This document shows positions 18,644-27,810 of a DNA stretch of 33,051 bases, in pieces. The stretch spans positions 67,736-100,786 of the forward strand of contig JAFZEX010000028.1 of NCBI GenBank assembly GCA_017560425.1, read 5' to 3'. The translations under genes were made by a program, and so were the position numbers. Source of the stretch: Alistipes sp. (lineage in GTDB: Bacteria > Bacteroidota > Bacteroidia > Bacteroidales > Rikenellaceae). The notes under the pieces were generated by a model that saw only the letters and a list, made by a program, of their open reading frames with translations, made no database searches and was not told the DNA's origin. How positions within the stretch are numbered: the first letter of the stretch is position 1; each line of letters starts with the position of its first letter.

Positions 18644-18674
18644 AAAAAGTCTGCCTAACTTAGTTAGACAGACT
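18640..18674 (-). terminator. Terminator of the permease pair, overlapping the next promoter
   Basis: On the minus strand a 12-base stem with one mismatch (18648-18659 with 18663-18674; arm AGTCTGTCTAAC) is followed directly by eight T (18641-18648), a strong intrinsic terminator 20 bases after the stop of the LptF/LptG-family gene. Confidence 0.85.
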
Positions 18675-18694
18675 ATATATCAAACACCGTACGA

Positions 18695-20155
18695 CTAAGC
18701 CTTCTTAGCACGCCTAAACTTGCGGCGGAGCTTGCCCCAATATTTGCGGATGCGGCCGTCGTACCAATCGACATCGAGCAACGATGAGTCGTTGGTGGCC
18801 TGGCGGGTGAGGTAGATGGCAATAGGTGTAAGCACGGCGATAGGCAGCCACATGCCATAGAGCGCAGCCCACGCACCCTCGCTCGACATCTTCTCGCCCG
18901 AAACGCTAATCACGTAGTAGAACACGAAGAAGATAACCGAAATAACGATAGGAGTACCCAAACCACCCTTTCGAATGATAGCACCAAGGGGCGCACCAAT
19001 AAGGAAGAAGATGATGATGGATATAGGCATGGTGAGCATTCTATGCCACTCGTTCTCAGAGCGATAGTACTGCGTGATGGCAATTTTTGAGGTCTGCTCG
19101 TCGAAGCTATAAGCACCACGTGACATGCGTGCCGACGAGGTGGCATTCGAGTAGATCTTAGCACGCTGGCGAATGCTTAGGTTCGAAAGCGAGTCGTAGA
19201 AATTCACAGGCCTAAAGGCACTCTTGTCGAAGCGAATGCTATCGCCACCAAGTATCGAGGAGTCACGGGGGAATATGCGCTCCTTGAATAGTGGAGCATA
19301 CGACGCTGCTTGCGCATCGGCAATCATGGTCTGAAGCGAGTCGCTAAGCTCCTGCAAGCCACTCATATTACGAGTTTTCGACTCGGTAAACTTCTTCGAC
19401 ATCGAGGCATCGCCGCTAACATTCGACACAGGGAAAGTACCCTGCTGAACATCGAAGCTATGGTGGCGCAAGGTGTTATTCTCGTACCAGCGAATATTTC
19501 GTGAATGCTCGTAAGTGTCGCCATTATAGAGCGTTACATACAAGAAACTCTTATCGTCCGAAAGCGAGATATAACCCGAGTCGGCAATGGTAGTGGTCAT
19601 ATCGCCATTAGTAGCTCGGGTGTCGAAAATCACAACGTCGGTAACGAGCTTAGTCTTATCGTCTTGATGTCCCACACGGATACTCATATTAGGCAAACCA
19701 TTGAAGAACATGCCGTCCTGGAAGTCCATATCTTGGCGCTGCTCACGAATGTCGTACAAGATCTCATACATGCGCTTATTTGCCGCAGGAACGAGGTTGT
19801 TGCTAATGAAAAATCCGCTTACCGCAATACAGCCAACAAGAATGATCAAGGGGCGTAAGATGCGAGGTAGCGACATGCCCGCCGACTTCATAGCCAAGAG
19901 CTCGAAGTGCTCGCCGAGGTTACCCATGGCCATAATAGCCGACAAAAGCATAGAAAGAGGCAAGCCAAGCGGAATCATATTTGCCGTAGCACACGCCAAC
20001 AACTCGGCAATAGTCGATACGTCGAGACCCTTACCCGTAAGCTCGTCGATATATCGCCACACGAAGTTCATCATCAGCACAAACTGCACGATGAAGAAGG
20101 TGACAACAAGAGGTCCGAGGTAGGACTTTAGAACAAGCTTATATATCTTTTTCAT
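18695..20155 (-). CDS. LptF/LptG-family (YjgP/YjgQ) permease
   Basis: A 486-residue membrane protein of the lipopolysaccharide-export permease family. It has three N-terminal membrane helices (about 13-33, 55-80, 102-122), a large periplasmic domain (about 125-385, beta-jellyroll expected) and three C-terminal helices (about 395-460), then a basic tail. The segment GLPLSMLLSAIMAMGNLGEHFELLAMKSAG, here shortened to LGEHFELLAMKSAG (about 82-95), is the family's coupling-helix motif. The LptFG complex with LptB extracts LPS from the inner membrane. Only one such gene is here; a second one must be elsewhere. Its start codon overlaps the stop of the metal permease gene (ATGA), so they are translationally coupled. 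Confidence 0.9.
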   Translation of the reverse strand: MKKIYKLVLKSYLGPLVVTFFIVQFVLMMNFVWRYIDELTGKGLDVSTIAELLACATANMIPLGLPLSMLLSAIMAMGNLGEHFELLAMKSAGMSLPRILRPLIILVGCIAVSGFFISNNLVPAANKRMYEILYDIREQRQDMDFQDGMFFNGLPNMSIRVGHQDDKTKLVTDVVIFDTRATNGDMTTTIADSGYISLSDDKSFLYVTLYNGDTYEHSRNIRWYENNTLRHHSFDVQQGTFPVSNVSGDASMSKKFTESKTRNMSGLQELSDSLQTMIADAQAASYAPLFKERIFPRDSSILGGDSIRFDKSAFRPVNFYDSLSNLSIRQRAKIYSNATSSARMSRGAYSFDEQTSKIAITQYYRSENEWHRMLTMPISIIIFFLIGAPLGAIIRKGGLGTPIVISVIFFVFYYVISVSGEKMSSEGAWAALYGMWLPIAVLTPIAIYLTRQATNDSSLLDVDWYDGRIRKYWGKLRRKFRRAKKA

Positions 20156-20979
20156 ACTTTGGGTCGAAGATTAAAGCACAAAGTTAATACTTTTACGCAA
20201 ATAAGCGTAATAGTAAGGATAAATATTATGCAACTTCCCGTAGGGAGATTGAAATTGTAGCTAAGCACAAAGCCCGCAATATTGCCAAAAACACCAAACA
20301 TAGTGGCAAGCAGCATAACACGGCGATAGTCCTTTGTGAGGCTATTGGCGATGACCGCCGGAATGGTCATGAGCGATATAAGCAAGATAATACCCATAAC
20401 CTTGATTGATAGCACTATAGCCAGCGCCACAACAACAGCCATGACATAGGCAACCACCTCGACAGGCATACCCTGACTGCGGGCAAAATCCTCGTCGAAA
20501 GTAATAAACATAATGCGACGAAGCATGACAACAGCACCCACAACCATAAAGAGTGTGAGGAACGTGAGCATCGCCACATCGACACGATCGACAAGCAGAA
20601 TATTTCCAAATAGGTAGCTTGTCAAATCCGAGGCATAGCCTGGGCGCAACGCCATGAAGAGCGCTCCTATAGCCATACCCAACGACCACATGATGCCTAT
20701 TGCCGAATCCTCACGCATGCGGCCTCGGCGTGAGGCAAACTCGATGCCAACAGAGGACAAGGCAGCAAAGAGAAGAGCTCCGAGCGTAGGGCTAAAGCCA
20801 ACATATAGGGCAATGCCAAGACCTCCAAACGAGGCATGGGTGATACCACCACTAAGAAAGACCATGCGGCGAGCAACGATATAGCTACCCGCAACACCAC
20901 AGCTAATACCCGAGAGTAGGCAGGCGAGGAGTGCTCGCTGCATAAAGTCGTAGGCAAGAATATCCGAAAGCATGGTCAT
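20152..20979 (-). CDS. ABC-3 family metal-ion permease (ZnuB/MntB-like)
   Basis: A 275-residue inner-membrane permease with 7-8 helices, matching the ABC-3 family that imports Zn or Mn with an ATPase and a binding protein. Typical segments are SYIVARRMVFLSGGITHASFGG (about 32-52, shortened here), the GIMWSLGMAIG helix, the DRVDVA loop and MGIILLISLMTIPAVIANSLT near the C-terminal half. No znuC or znuA gene is adjacent; the partner is the LptF/LptG-family gene, which starts inside its stop codon. A second ATG two codons in is equally possible as start. The ion is not decided by sequence. Confidence 0.9.
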   Translation of the reverse strand: MTMLSDILAYDFMQRALLACLLSGISCGVAGSYIVARRMVFLSGGITHASFGGLGIALYVGFSPTLGALLFAALSSVGIEFASRRGRMREDSAIGIMWSLGMAIGALFMALRPGYASDLTSYLFGNILLVDRVDVAMLTFLTLFMVVGAVVMLRRIMFITFDEDFARSQGMPVEVVAYVMAVVVALAIVLSIKVMGIILLISLMTIPAVIANSLTKDYRRVMLLATMFGVFGNIAGFVLSYNFNLPTGSCIIFILTITLICVKVLTLCFNLRPKV

Positions 20980-21002
20980 ACGTTAAATATCATATATTCG
21001 CA

Positions 21003-21010
21003 CAAAGATA
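21003..21010 (-). promoter_or_regulatory. Promoter -7 element of the metal permease gene
   Basis: TATCTTTG on the minus strand, 23 bases upstream of the ATG; the upstream TTTG is only weakly matched. I see no Zur-like palindrome. Confidence 0.55.
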
Positions 21011-21033
21011 GCAACTTTTTCGCAATTTTGAGC

Positions 21034-21064
21034 ATTGTCGTTTAACGAAATTTTTGTATATTCG
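21034..21064 (+). promoter_or_regulatory. Promoter of mtaB
   Basis: ATTG (21034-21037), a 19-base spacer and TATATTCG (21057-21064), a TAnnTTCG variant of the consensus. It lies over an upstream in-frame ATG at 21035 and supports the start at 21089. Confidence 0.6.
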
Positions 21065-21088
21065 CACATTATTTACTTATATCGAAAT

Positions 21089-22387
21089 ATGGGACAAAAA
21101 CGTGTTAGTTTTCACACCTTGGGCTGCAAGCTAAACTTCTCCGAGACATCGACCATCGCACGAGAGTTTGAGCGTGGCGGATATGTTCGAGTGGAGGCAT
21201 CGGAGCCTACCGACGTGGCAGTCATCAACAGCTGCTCAGTAACGGAGCATGCAGACAAGAAGTGCAGAAATATAATTCGCAAAATTCATCGCCGCAACCC
21301 CAATGCAATAATCGCTGTTACAGGGTGTTACGCACAGCTCAAGCCCCAGGATATTGCAGCCATTGATGGTGTTGATGTGGTACTGGGCAACAACGACAAG
21401 GGCGACCTCTATCGTCGTGTCGTGGAGCTTCAGGAGCACACCGAGGCAGAGGTTTATCGCTGCTCGTACGACCAGATTAGCCGCTTCTTTGCGGCATACT
21501 CCTCGGGCGACAGAACACGCTCGTTCCTCAAGGTGCAAGATGGTTGCGACTACAAGTGCGCCTACTGCACAATTCACTATGCTCGAGGTGCCAGCCGCAA
21601 CATTGCCATCGAGGAGATAGTGCGTGAGGCAAAGGAGATTGCCGAGTCGGGACAGAAGGAGATAGTAATCACCGGCGTGAACACCGGCGACTTCGGACGC
21701 ACTACGGGCGAGCGCTTCATCGACCTTCTCAAGGCATTAGACAAGGTGGAGGGCATTGAGCGTTACCGCATTTCAAGCATCGAGCCAAACCTCATAACCG
21801 ACGAAATTATTGAGTTTTGCGCCGAGTCACCACGCTTCATGCCACACTTCCACATCCCATTGCAGAGCGGCTCTACACGCATCCTCGGACTTATGCGTCG
21901 CCGCTACACAGCCGAGAAATATCGTGAGCGCATAGCGAAAATCAGAGAGCTAATGCCCGACTCGTTCCTCGGCGTTGATGTCATCGTGGGCTTCCCGGGC
22001 GAGGGCGAGGAGGAGTTCATGGAGACATATCGTCTACTCGAAGAGGTGGGTGCATCGTTTTTGCACATATTCCCCTTCTCGGAGCGTCCAGGAACACCAG
22101 CTATCGACCTGCCAAACAAGGTGCAGTCGAGCATATCAACCGAGCGTGTAAGTCGTCTTGAAGAACTAAGCAATCGTCTACATAACGACTTTGCAAAGAG
22201 ATACTTAGGCACTGAGCGTGAGATACTTTTCGAGAGCACCGACCGCCATGGCATGATGTACGGATATACGGATAATTACCTCCGAGTAAAGTGCAAGTAC
22301 GACACCTCAAAAATTAACCAGATTTGCATGGTTAAGCTTCAGGTGATTGACACCGACGGCGATATAATAGCCGAAATAGTTGGATAA
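21089..22387 (+). CDS. mtaB: tRNA (t6A37) methylthiotransferase MtaB
   Basis: A 432-residue radical-SAM enzyme that adds a methylthio group to t6A at position 37 of ANN-decoding tRNAs. The N-terminal UPF0004 domain has three cluster cysteines (Cys13 in HTLGCKLNFSE, Cys49 in NSCSVTEHA, Cys80 in TGCYAQ), the radical-SAM CxxxCxxC is Cys153-Cys157-Cys160 in VQDGCDYKCAYCTIHYARG, and the C-terminal TRAM domain covers about residues 365-432. HTLGCKLN and the motif order fit MtaB rather than MiaB or RimO. I start it at the second in-frame ATG (GQKRVSFHT) because the first lies within the promoter. Confidence 0.94.
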   Translation: MGQKRVSFHTLGCKLNFSETSTIAREFERGGYVRVEASEPTDVAVINSCSVTEHADKKCRNIIRKIHRRNPNAIIAVTGCYAQLKPQDIAAIDGVDVVLGNNDKGDLYRRVVELQEHTEAEVYRCSYDQISRFFAAYSSGDRTRSFLKVQDGCDYKCAYCTIHYARGASRNIAIEEIVREAKEIAESGQKEIVITGVNTGDFGRTTGERFIDLLKALDKVEGIERYRISSIEPNLITDEIIEFCAESPRFMPHFHIPLQSGSTRILGLMRRRYTAEKYRERIAKIRELMPDSFLGVDVIVGFPGEGEEEFMETYRLLEEVGASFLHIFPFSERPGTPAIDLPNKVQSSISTERVSRLEELSNRLHNDFAKRYLGTEREILFESTDRHGMMYGYTDNYLRVKCKYDTSKINQICMVKLQVIDTDGDIIAEIVG

Positions 22388-22402
22388 TTGGCACAAAAGT
22401 AT

Positions 22403-22410
22403 TACTTTTG
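22403..22410 (+). promoter_or_regulatory. Promoter -7 element of the sensor/TrkH operon
   Basis: TACTTTTG, with a TTGG 19 bases upstream, 30 bases before the ATG at 22441. Confidence 0.6.
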
Positions 22411-22440
22411 TCGGGTTATAGTGACTAAATTTGCATTTGT

Positions 22441-23274
22441 ATGTGGAGACGTATTAAAGCCATATTCTCGATTAACGGCATATCACGACGTATGCGTGCA
22501 GCATTTCTGAGCATCATCCTAATCCTCATATTTGCTGGCGCAACATCGCTCCTCGAGCTTGAGCGAGTGAGCCACGACACCGAGCTTATCCTCATGGCGA
22601 GCAAGAACAATGTGGATATTGCCCGAGAGATGGCATCGGCACTCAGCGACCAGAACGATGCAATCATCTACATGGCGGTTGTGGGCGACACATCACGCCG
22701 TTTCCGCATCGATGCCGAGAGCTCGATAGCTCGTCTTAAAACCGCATCTGACGAGGCTTTCAAACTCATGGCAGACACCGAGTATCACGGCCTTGCCGAC
22801 TCGCTCTCGATGCACTCACAAAACCTCAACACCCTTGCTCAGGACTACCTCGACGGCAACGTTCACAAGCGCATCGAGCAGGAGAAGCTAATCGACACCA
22901 TACCCAACAAGCTAACCATTGGTAGCTGGTATGTAAACGAATACAAGGCCGAACACAAGAACCTCTCGAAGCAGATTTCGAAGTACATGACAGGCTCGCA
23001 GAGCACGCTTGGCCCCGAGGTAAACCGCCTAAGCCACACAGCACGCCGAGCAGTGACCCCCGTGTTCATCTCGTTGCTCGTGATGTTTGTGGTGGTGCTC
23101 ATGTTGTACTTCTTCCTAAAGCGTCTATACATCAAGCCAATGTTGCGCATCAACCGCAACGTGGACGACTATATCACCTACAAGGTGCCTTTCGACGACA
23201 GCATAGAGTGTCACGACGAGATTAAGGAGTTGCGTGACAACATATCGACCCTAATAACAAAATCACACAAGTAG
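22441..23274 (+). CDS. Two-TM sensor-like protein ending in a HAMP-like segment
   Basis: A 277-residue inner-membrane protein: basic N-terminus, TM1 (about 20-38), a mostly helical periplasmic domain (about 39-204, four-helix-bundle-like as in chemoreceptors), TM2 (about 205-227) and a C-terminal HAMP-like segment (about 228-275). The HAMP signature is seen as the conserved Pro (IKPMLRI, Pro233) and DEIKELRDNISTLI at the second helix. No kinase, cyclase or methyl-accepting domain follows, so the protein stops where an output domain would begin. It is 8 bases upstream of trkH-like, in the same operon, which suggests a regulatory or accessory role for the potassium system; that is inference. 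Confidence 0.75.
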   Translation: MWRRIKAIFSINGISRRMRAAFLSIILILIFAGATSLLELERVSHDTELILMASKNNVDIAREMASALSDQNDAIIYMAVVGDTSRRFRIDAESSIARLKTASDEAFKLMADTEYHGLADSLSMHSQNLNTLAQDYLDGNVHKRIEQEKLIDTIPNKLTIGSWYVNEYKAEHKNLSKQISKYMTGSQSTLGPEVNRLSHTARRAVTPVFISLLVMFVVVLMLYFFLKRLYIKPMLRINRNVDDYITYKVPFDDSIECHDEIKELRDNISTLITKSHK

Positions 23275-23282
23275 TCACACGA

Positions 23283-24728
23283 ATGAGAATACACGTTGTC
23301 ATACGATATATAGGCATGATGCTAATCTTGTTAGCATCGTTTATGCTTGCGTCGGCAGGTGTATCGATACTCAACAACTACGACTCAGCGCTCTACCCCC
23401 TACTACTATCGTCGTTTGTGACGATGATCCTCGGTTTGTTCCCGCTCATCTTCGTTGATAGCAGCGACGAGATTAAGACAAAGGAGGGATATGCCATTGT
23501 TGTGGGCTCGTGGCTTGTAGCATGCATCGTGGGAATGTTCCCCTACCTGATTTGGGGTGGCGAGTTCACGGTTATTAATGCATGGTTTGAGAGCGTGTCG
23601 GGATTTACCACCACGGGATCATCTATCCTCAACGACATCGAGGCGCTCCCCCGAGGTCTTCTCTTCTGGCGACAATCGACAACATGGATTGGTGGTATCG
23701 GCGTAGTTATGTTCGCCCTTGTGGTACTTCCGTCGATTGGTCGTAGCCGCCAGCTGCTCTACAACGTGGAGCTATCGACAATCGCCAAGGACAACTTCCA
23801 CTACCGCTCGCACGACATTATGCGAATACTAATATTCGTATATGTGGGTCTTACCGTCATAACAACAATCCTGCTCAAGCTCTCGGGCATGTGCTGGTTT
23901 GATGCTGCAACACACGCCATGTCGGCATGCGGAACATCGGGCTTCAGCACAAAGAACAGCTCAGTGGCATTCTTCGACAACCCAACAATCGAGCTTGTGA
24001 TGATGGGTGCTATGGCAATATCGGGAATACACTTCGGAATACTCTACGCCACAATCACCGGACGACGCAACAATATTTTCCGTTCAGAGGTCGTTAGAGC
24101 ATATGTCGGCATGATGCTTATTGCAACATTCATCATCGCCACAAGCCTCTTTAGCGAGGAGATCTACTCGTCGTTTGGCGAGGCGTTGCGCCACGCTTCG
24201 TTCCAGGTGGTGAGCCTCACCACCACATCGGGATTTGCTACTGCCAACACCAACCTATGGACACCGCTGGCGATAATCCTGCTCGTATTCTGCTCGATAG
24301 TGTGTGGTTGTGCCGGCTCTACATCGGGAGGCATGAAGGTAGATAGACTGTTGCTTGCAACGAAGGTTATTCGCAACAGAATACACCTCCAGCAGCACCC
24401 TAATGCCGTGATAAGCACCAAGACCGACGGCATGGTACAGGGCGACAACGTGCTAAACTTGGTGATGACATTTATTGTCGCCTACCTGCTTCTTGCCCTT
24501 GTGGGAGCTGTGGTCTACGCCATGTTTGGTTGCGACCTAATGACCTCGTTTACGGCATCTATCGCCTGCATCAGCAACGTAGGTCCTGGATTTGGCGAGA
24601 TTGGCTCGATGGATAACTACTCGCAGCTGCCAGCCATATTGAGGCTCAACTCGACACTACTTATGCTTATTGGACGTTTGGAGATTTTTGGATTTATCCA
24701 GCTCTTCTTCCTTCGTTCATGGCACTAA
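23283..24728 (+). CDS. TrkH/KtrB-family potassium uptake channel subunit
   Basis: A 481-residue membrane protein with the fourfold M1-P-M2 architecture of the TrkH/KtrB/HKT superfamily. The four selectivity-filter loops can be seen: GFTTTGSS (about 107-114), CGTSGFST (about 219-226), TTTSGFAT, and SNVGPGFGE, each with the conserved filter glycine. The length is typical of TrkH. The partner TrkA is not encoded here. It follows the HAMP-ended protein by 8 bases and precedes the SPOR-domain protein by 26 bases. Confidence 0.94.
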   Translation: MRIHVVIRYIGMMLILLASFMLASAGVSILNNYDSALYPLLLSSFVTMILGLFPLIFVDSSDEIKTKEGYAIVVGSWLVACIVGMFPYLIWGGEFTVINAWFESVSGFTTTGSSILNDIEALPRGLLFWRQSTTWIGGIGVVMFALVVLPSIGRSRQLLYNVELSTIAKDNFHYRSHDIMRILIFVYVGLTVITTILLKLSGMCWFDAATHAMSACGTSGFSTKNSSVAFFDNPTIELVMMGAMAISGIHFGILYATITGRRNNIFRSEVVRAYVGMMLIATFIIATSLFSEEIYSSFGEALRHASFQVVSLTTTSGFATANTNLWTPLAIILLVFCSIVCGCAGSTSGGMKVDRLLLATKVIRNRIHLQQHPNAVISTKTDGMVQGDNVLNLVMTFIVAYLLLALVGAVVYAMFGCDLMTSFTASIACISNVGPGFGEIGSMDNYSQLPAILRLNSTLLMLIGRLEIFGFIQLFFLRSWH

Positions 24729-24754
24729 ACTTTTGAAATATATAGAACGATAAT

Positions 24755-26326
24755 ATGAATATTTGTCAGAGAAATATCGCAGCACTTCTGCTTCTTGGCT
24801 CAGTTGTTACTGCCTCGGCATTTGCCCTGGGTCGTAGCGACAACCCCGGCATGAAGGAGCTGGCAAACAACAGCGAGTATGTTGCACTCATCGATAAGAG
24901 CAACCAGCTTAGCAACAAGGCCGACTCGATTAATAACCTCTTATCGGAGCGCCGACTGCTACTACACAGCAATAGTGGCATCGACCGAGATACGTTGCGC
25001 ACCGAGATTATACTTCTCGAGCAGTTGGCGCACGACATATCTGTCGAGCAGGGCAACGTGGCACGCCGCATTGGCGACATCGAGCAGGCGCTAATCATGG
25101 ATAAGATTCTCAGCCAGCAGAAGCATGTTGTTGTGGGCGAGGTGCTCGATGACAGCATCGACGACAGCCCATCAACGACAACAAGTGCATACCTCATCGA
25201 CAACGAGTGCTTCAAGATTAACCTCTCGGAGGAGGACTATGCCGAGTTGCAGAAGGCGCAAAGCGAGGAGAGCGAGATGCTCAAGCTTGTAGAGGAGTAT
25301 CAGGGAGCATACGCCCGCATCTTGGAGGTTGCCGAGAGCTATGCTAACGCCGACAGGGCAAGCGTAGCGCTACCGCTCTACGAGGAGTATAAGACGCTAA
25401 ACACAAAGCTTGGCGAGCTAAACACTAAGATGCACAACACTTGGAACCACATTCTCGACACCAAGTATTTTGCAATGTCGTTTATCCTCGAGAAGTCGCA
25501 CCGCTACGACATTTTGGACCGAGCATCGACAAACTATCAGACCATGCAGCATACATGTGCCGAGAAAGATGGTCAGTACTCTTCCGATGCCTTGATGCGC
25601 TATGCCATTGGTCGCAGCACACTACTCAGCTACGAGATTGAGTTTGCTCGCGACATGCGTCTAAAGCCTGCTCAGGACTCGCTACGTGGCGTTCTCGACA
25701 AATATTCGCAGCCATACTACAGCCACAAGACAATAAAGCTCGAGCAGCGAGAGTTTATGGATTATGCCCCTGTGAAGATTGGCCGCACCAACTTCTACGA
25801 CGAGAGCAACCCACTTCCCGAATTGCAGGTATTCGAGCATGGCACAATATATCGTATCCGCTTGGGTCGATACCGCACCAAGCAGACGATGACACTCTTT
25901 AAGGGTGTGCAGCCTATGTCTATAGAGCGTGACAAGGAGAATATGTATTGCTACTATGCTGGTGGTTATGCCAAGGAGTCGGAGGCACGTGAGGCGCTAC
26001 AATTCATCAAGGACAAGGGCATCAAAAACCCTGAGTTGTGCTGCTGGAAAGATGGTAAGATGACAATCATCACCGTGAACAAGCCCGAGGTTAAGAAGGT
26101 TGAGTCGAAGACACGCTACCTTGTGGAGATAAACATTGCTGCGGTTGATAGCAGCATGCACCAAATCATCAACAAGGAGGCACCAGGCAAGCGCATAACA
26201 AAGAGTGGTAAGATATTTATCGTGGGAATGTTCACCGAGCGTGGCGAGGCTGATGCCCTCATCACAGCCCTTATCGAGGCATATCCAACACTCGAAATGA
26301 GCATCACCGAAACTGAGATGGAGTAG
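24755..26326 (+). CDS. Secreted coiled-coil protein with two SPOR-like domains
   Basis: A 523-residue protein with a signal peptide (MNICQRNIAALLLLGSVVTA, core residues 8-20; cleavage near AFA-L). Residues about 40-125 and 165-245 are rich in charged heptads and likely coiled coil; the middle is helical. The C-terminal part carries two SPOR-like repeats, about 358-425 (TIYRIRLGRYRT, YYAGGYAKESEAREALQFIKDKG) and about 452-523 (RYLVEINIAA, FIVGMFTERGEADALITALIEA). SPOR domains bind denuded peptidoglycan at division sites, so a periplasmic cell-wall role is reasonable. It lies in the sensor-TrkH-FISUMP operon with 26-base gaps on both sides. Confidence 0.78.
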   Translation: MNICQRNIAALLLLGSVVTASAFALGRSDNPGMKELANNSEYVALIDKSNQLSNKADSINNLLSERRLLLHSNSGIDRDTLRTEIILLEQLAHDISVEQGNVARRIGDIEQALIMDKILSQQKHVVVGEVLDDSIDDSPSTTTSAYLIDNECFKINLSEEDYAELQKAQSEESEMLKLVEEYQGAYARILEVAESYANADRASVALPLYEEYKTLNTKLGELNTKMHNTWNHILDTKYFAMSFILEKSHRYDILDRASTNYQTMQHTCAEKDGQYSSDALMRYAIGRSTLLSYEIEFARDMRLKPAQDSLRGVLDKYSQPYYSHKTIKLEQREFMDYAPVKIGRTNFYDESNPLPELQVFEHGTIYRIRLGRYRTKQTMTLFKGVQPMSIERDKENMYCYYAGGYAKESEAREALQFIKDKGIKNPELCCWKDGKMTIITVNKPEVKKVESKTRYLVEINIAAVDSSMHQIINKEAPGKRITKSGKIFIVGMFTERGEADALITALIEAYPTLEMSITETEME

Positions 26327-26352
26327 TTAAGAAATGTAAATAAAAAGAAGAT

Positions 26353-27810
26353 ATGACAAGAATCTATAACATTGCCTTTGTGGCTCTCGTGACACTAACA
26401 ATGGCCATTGTAGGCTGCGAGAAGACAGGAACACTGTCGATAAGCATACCTTCGGAGGGTATTCTCATCGAGGTGGGTCATGCTGGTGATCGAGGCTCAA
26501 CAACCTTTAAGTCACACAACATCTGCGCCATAGATGTTCTATCGACACCTAAGGGCTGGAGCGTCGTGGAGATCGACATGTACACAAAAACCATCACCGT
26601 GGAGTCGCCAAATAGCTTCGAGAATGAGGAGGAGCGCTCGGGCACTATCAGCCTCAAGGGCTACACCCCAGAGGGCGTGCAGAAGACAATATCGTTGTAT
26701 GTGGCTATCCTCGAGAATCCCGATGTAGACTACCGCACAGCACCTGCCAACTGCTACATCGCCAATGTGCCTGCCACACGCTATCTCTTCGATGCAACGG
26801 TGGGTGGTAGCGCTACCCCACTCAACACCGCATCTATTACGCTAATATGGCAGACCACAACCGACCTTGTGAAGTATATCGACTTTCACGATGGCGTTGG
26901 CGAGTTCTACATCGAGGCTAAGGAGAGCACCGACGATAGTGGCACAACAACGACAAAACTCACTGCCGGCAACGCCCTTATCGGCGCATACGATGCCGAG
27001 GGCGAGCTTCTTTGGACTTGGCATATATGGGTTACTAACAGCAAGCCCGAGGAGGAGGTTATCACGCTGGGTGGCAAGACCTTGATGAACATCAATCTTG
27101 GCGCCGACTGCAACAGCAATGGCGAGAAGGAGGGCACAAAAATCGGTTCGTCATACGGCTTATACTACCAGTGGGGTCGTCGCACACCTATCGTGGGCGC
27201 TGCGGCATGGGACTTCGCACTAAATAGCGACATGATACCTTATAACGCTACGGGCGGATATGTGCGTGTGCAGTATGCCGACTCGTCGGCTGAGGAGGGC
27301 ACCGTGGAGTGGGCTTGTGCTAACCCTTCGACCATGATTCGTGGTAACGAGAAGAACGCCTTCGATTGGTTGTACGAGGGTCACGAGGCGCTGTGGAGTG
27401 CAACAGCAAAGAGCGAGCACGACCCATGTCCTGCGGGCTGGCGCATACCTGATAGCTCGGTATATGCCAACCTTACGATCAACCCCGTTGATGATGATAT
27501 GGCATGGAAGGAGGCACAAGGCATGTATGGCTGGAACCTCGTGGATAAGAACGATCAGAGCAAGAGCTACTTCTTCACGGCTGCTGGCCGCCGCAACTAC
27601 CTCGATGGTCGCCTCGACATTATGAACGACGATGACGAGCGCCCTGTGCCCTGGTCGGGCTACTACTGGACCGCATCCATGACTGATGACGGCAAGGCCG
27701 AGGCAATGTTCTTCGACCTAAATAGCCAAACCCGCACATGGAACGGCTTTAGCAGCGCGATGCCAATGTACCGCGCCAACGCAATGCCCGTACGCTGTGT
27801 TAGGGAGTAA
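26353..27810 (+). CDS. Lipoprotein with BACON-like and FISUMP domains
   Basis: A 485-residue lipoprotein (lipobox AIVGC, Cys22). The N-terminal part (about 25-120) is an Ig-like beta-sandwich of BACON type (GWSVVEIDMYTKTITVESP, RSGTISLKGYTPEG). The C-terminal half (about 239-485) is a FISUMP (Fib_succ_major) domain with its typical pieces: LMNINLGADCN, YGLYYQWGRRTPIVG, EHDPCPAGWRIPD, AAGRRNYLDG, SGYYWTASM and the closing ANAMPVRCVRE. Such lipoproteins are exposed on the surface of many gut Bacteroidetes. The last 17 codons and the downstream terminator are repeated at 30749-30869. Confidence 0.88.
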   Translation: MTRIYNIAFVALVTLTMAIVGCEKTGTLSISIPSEGILIEVGHAGDRGSTTFKSHNICAIDVLSTPKGWSVVEIDMYTKTITVESPNSFENEEERSGTISLKGYTPEGVQKTISLYVAILENPDVDYRTAPANCYIANVPATRYLFDATVGGSATPLNTASITLIWQTTTDLVKYIDFHDGVGEFYIEAKESTDDSGTTTTKLTAGNALIGAYDAEGELLWTWHIWVTNSKPEEEVITLGGKTLMNINLGADCNSNGEKEGTKIGSSYGLYYQWGRRTPIVGAAAWDFALNSDMIPYNATGGYVRVQYADSSAEEGTVEWACANPSTMIRGNEKNAFDWLYEGHEALWSATAKSEHDPCPAGWRIPDSSVYANLTINPVDDDMAWKEAQGMYGWNLVDKNDQSKSYFFTAAGRRNYLDGRLDIMNDDDERPVPWSGYYWTASMTDDGKAEAMFFDLNSQTRTWNGFSSAMPMYRANAMPVRCVRE

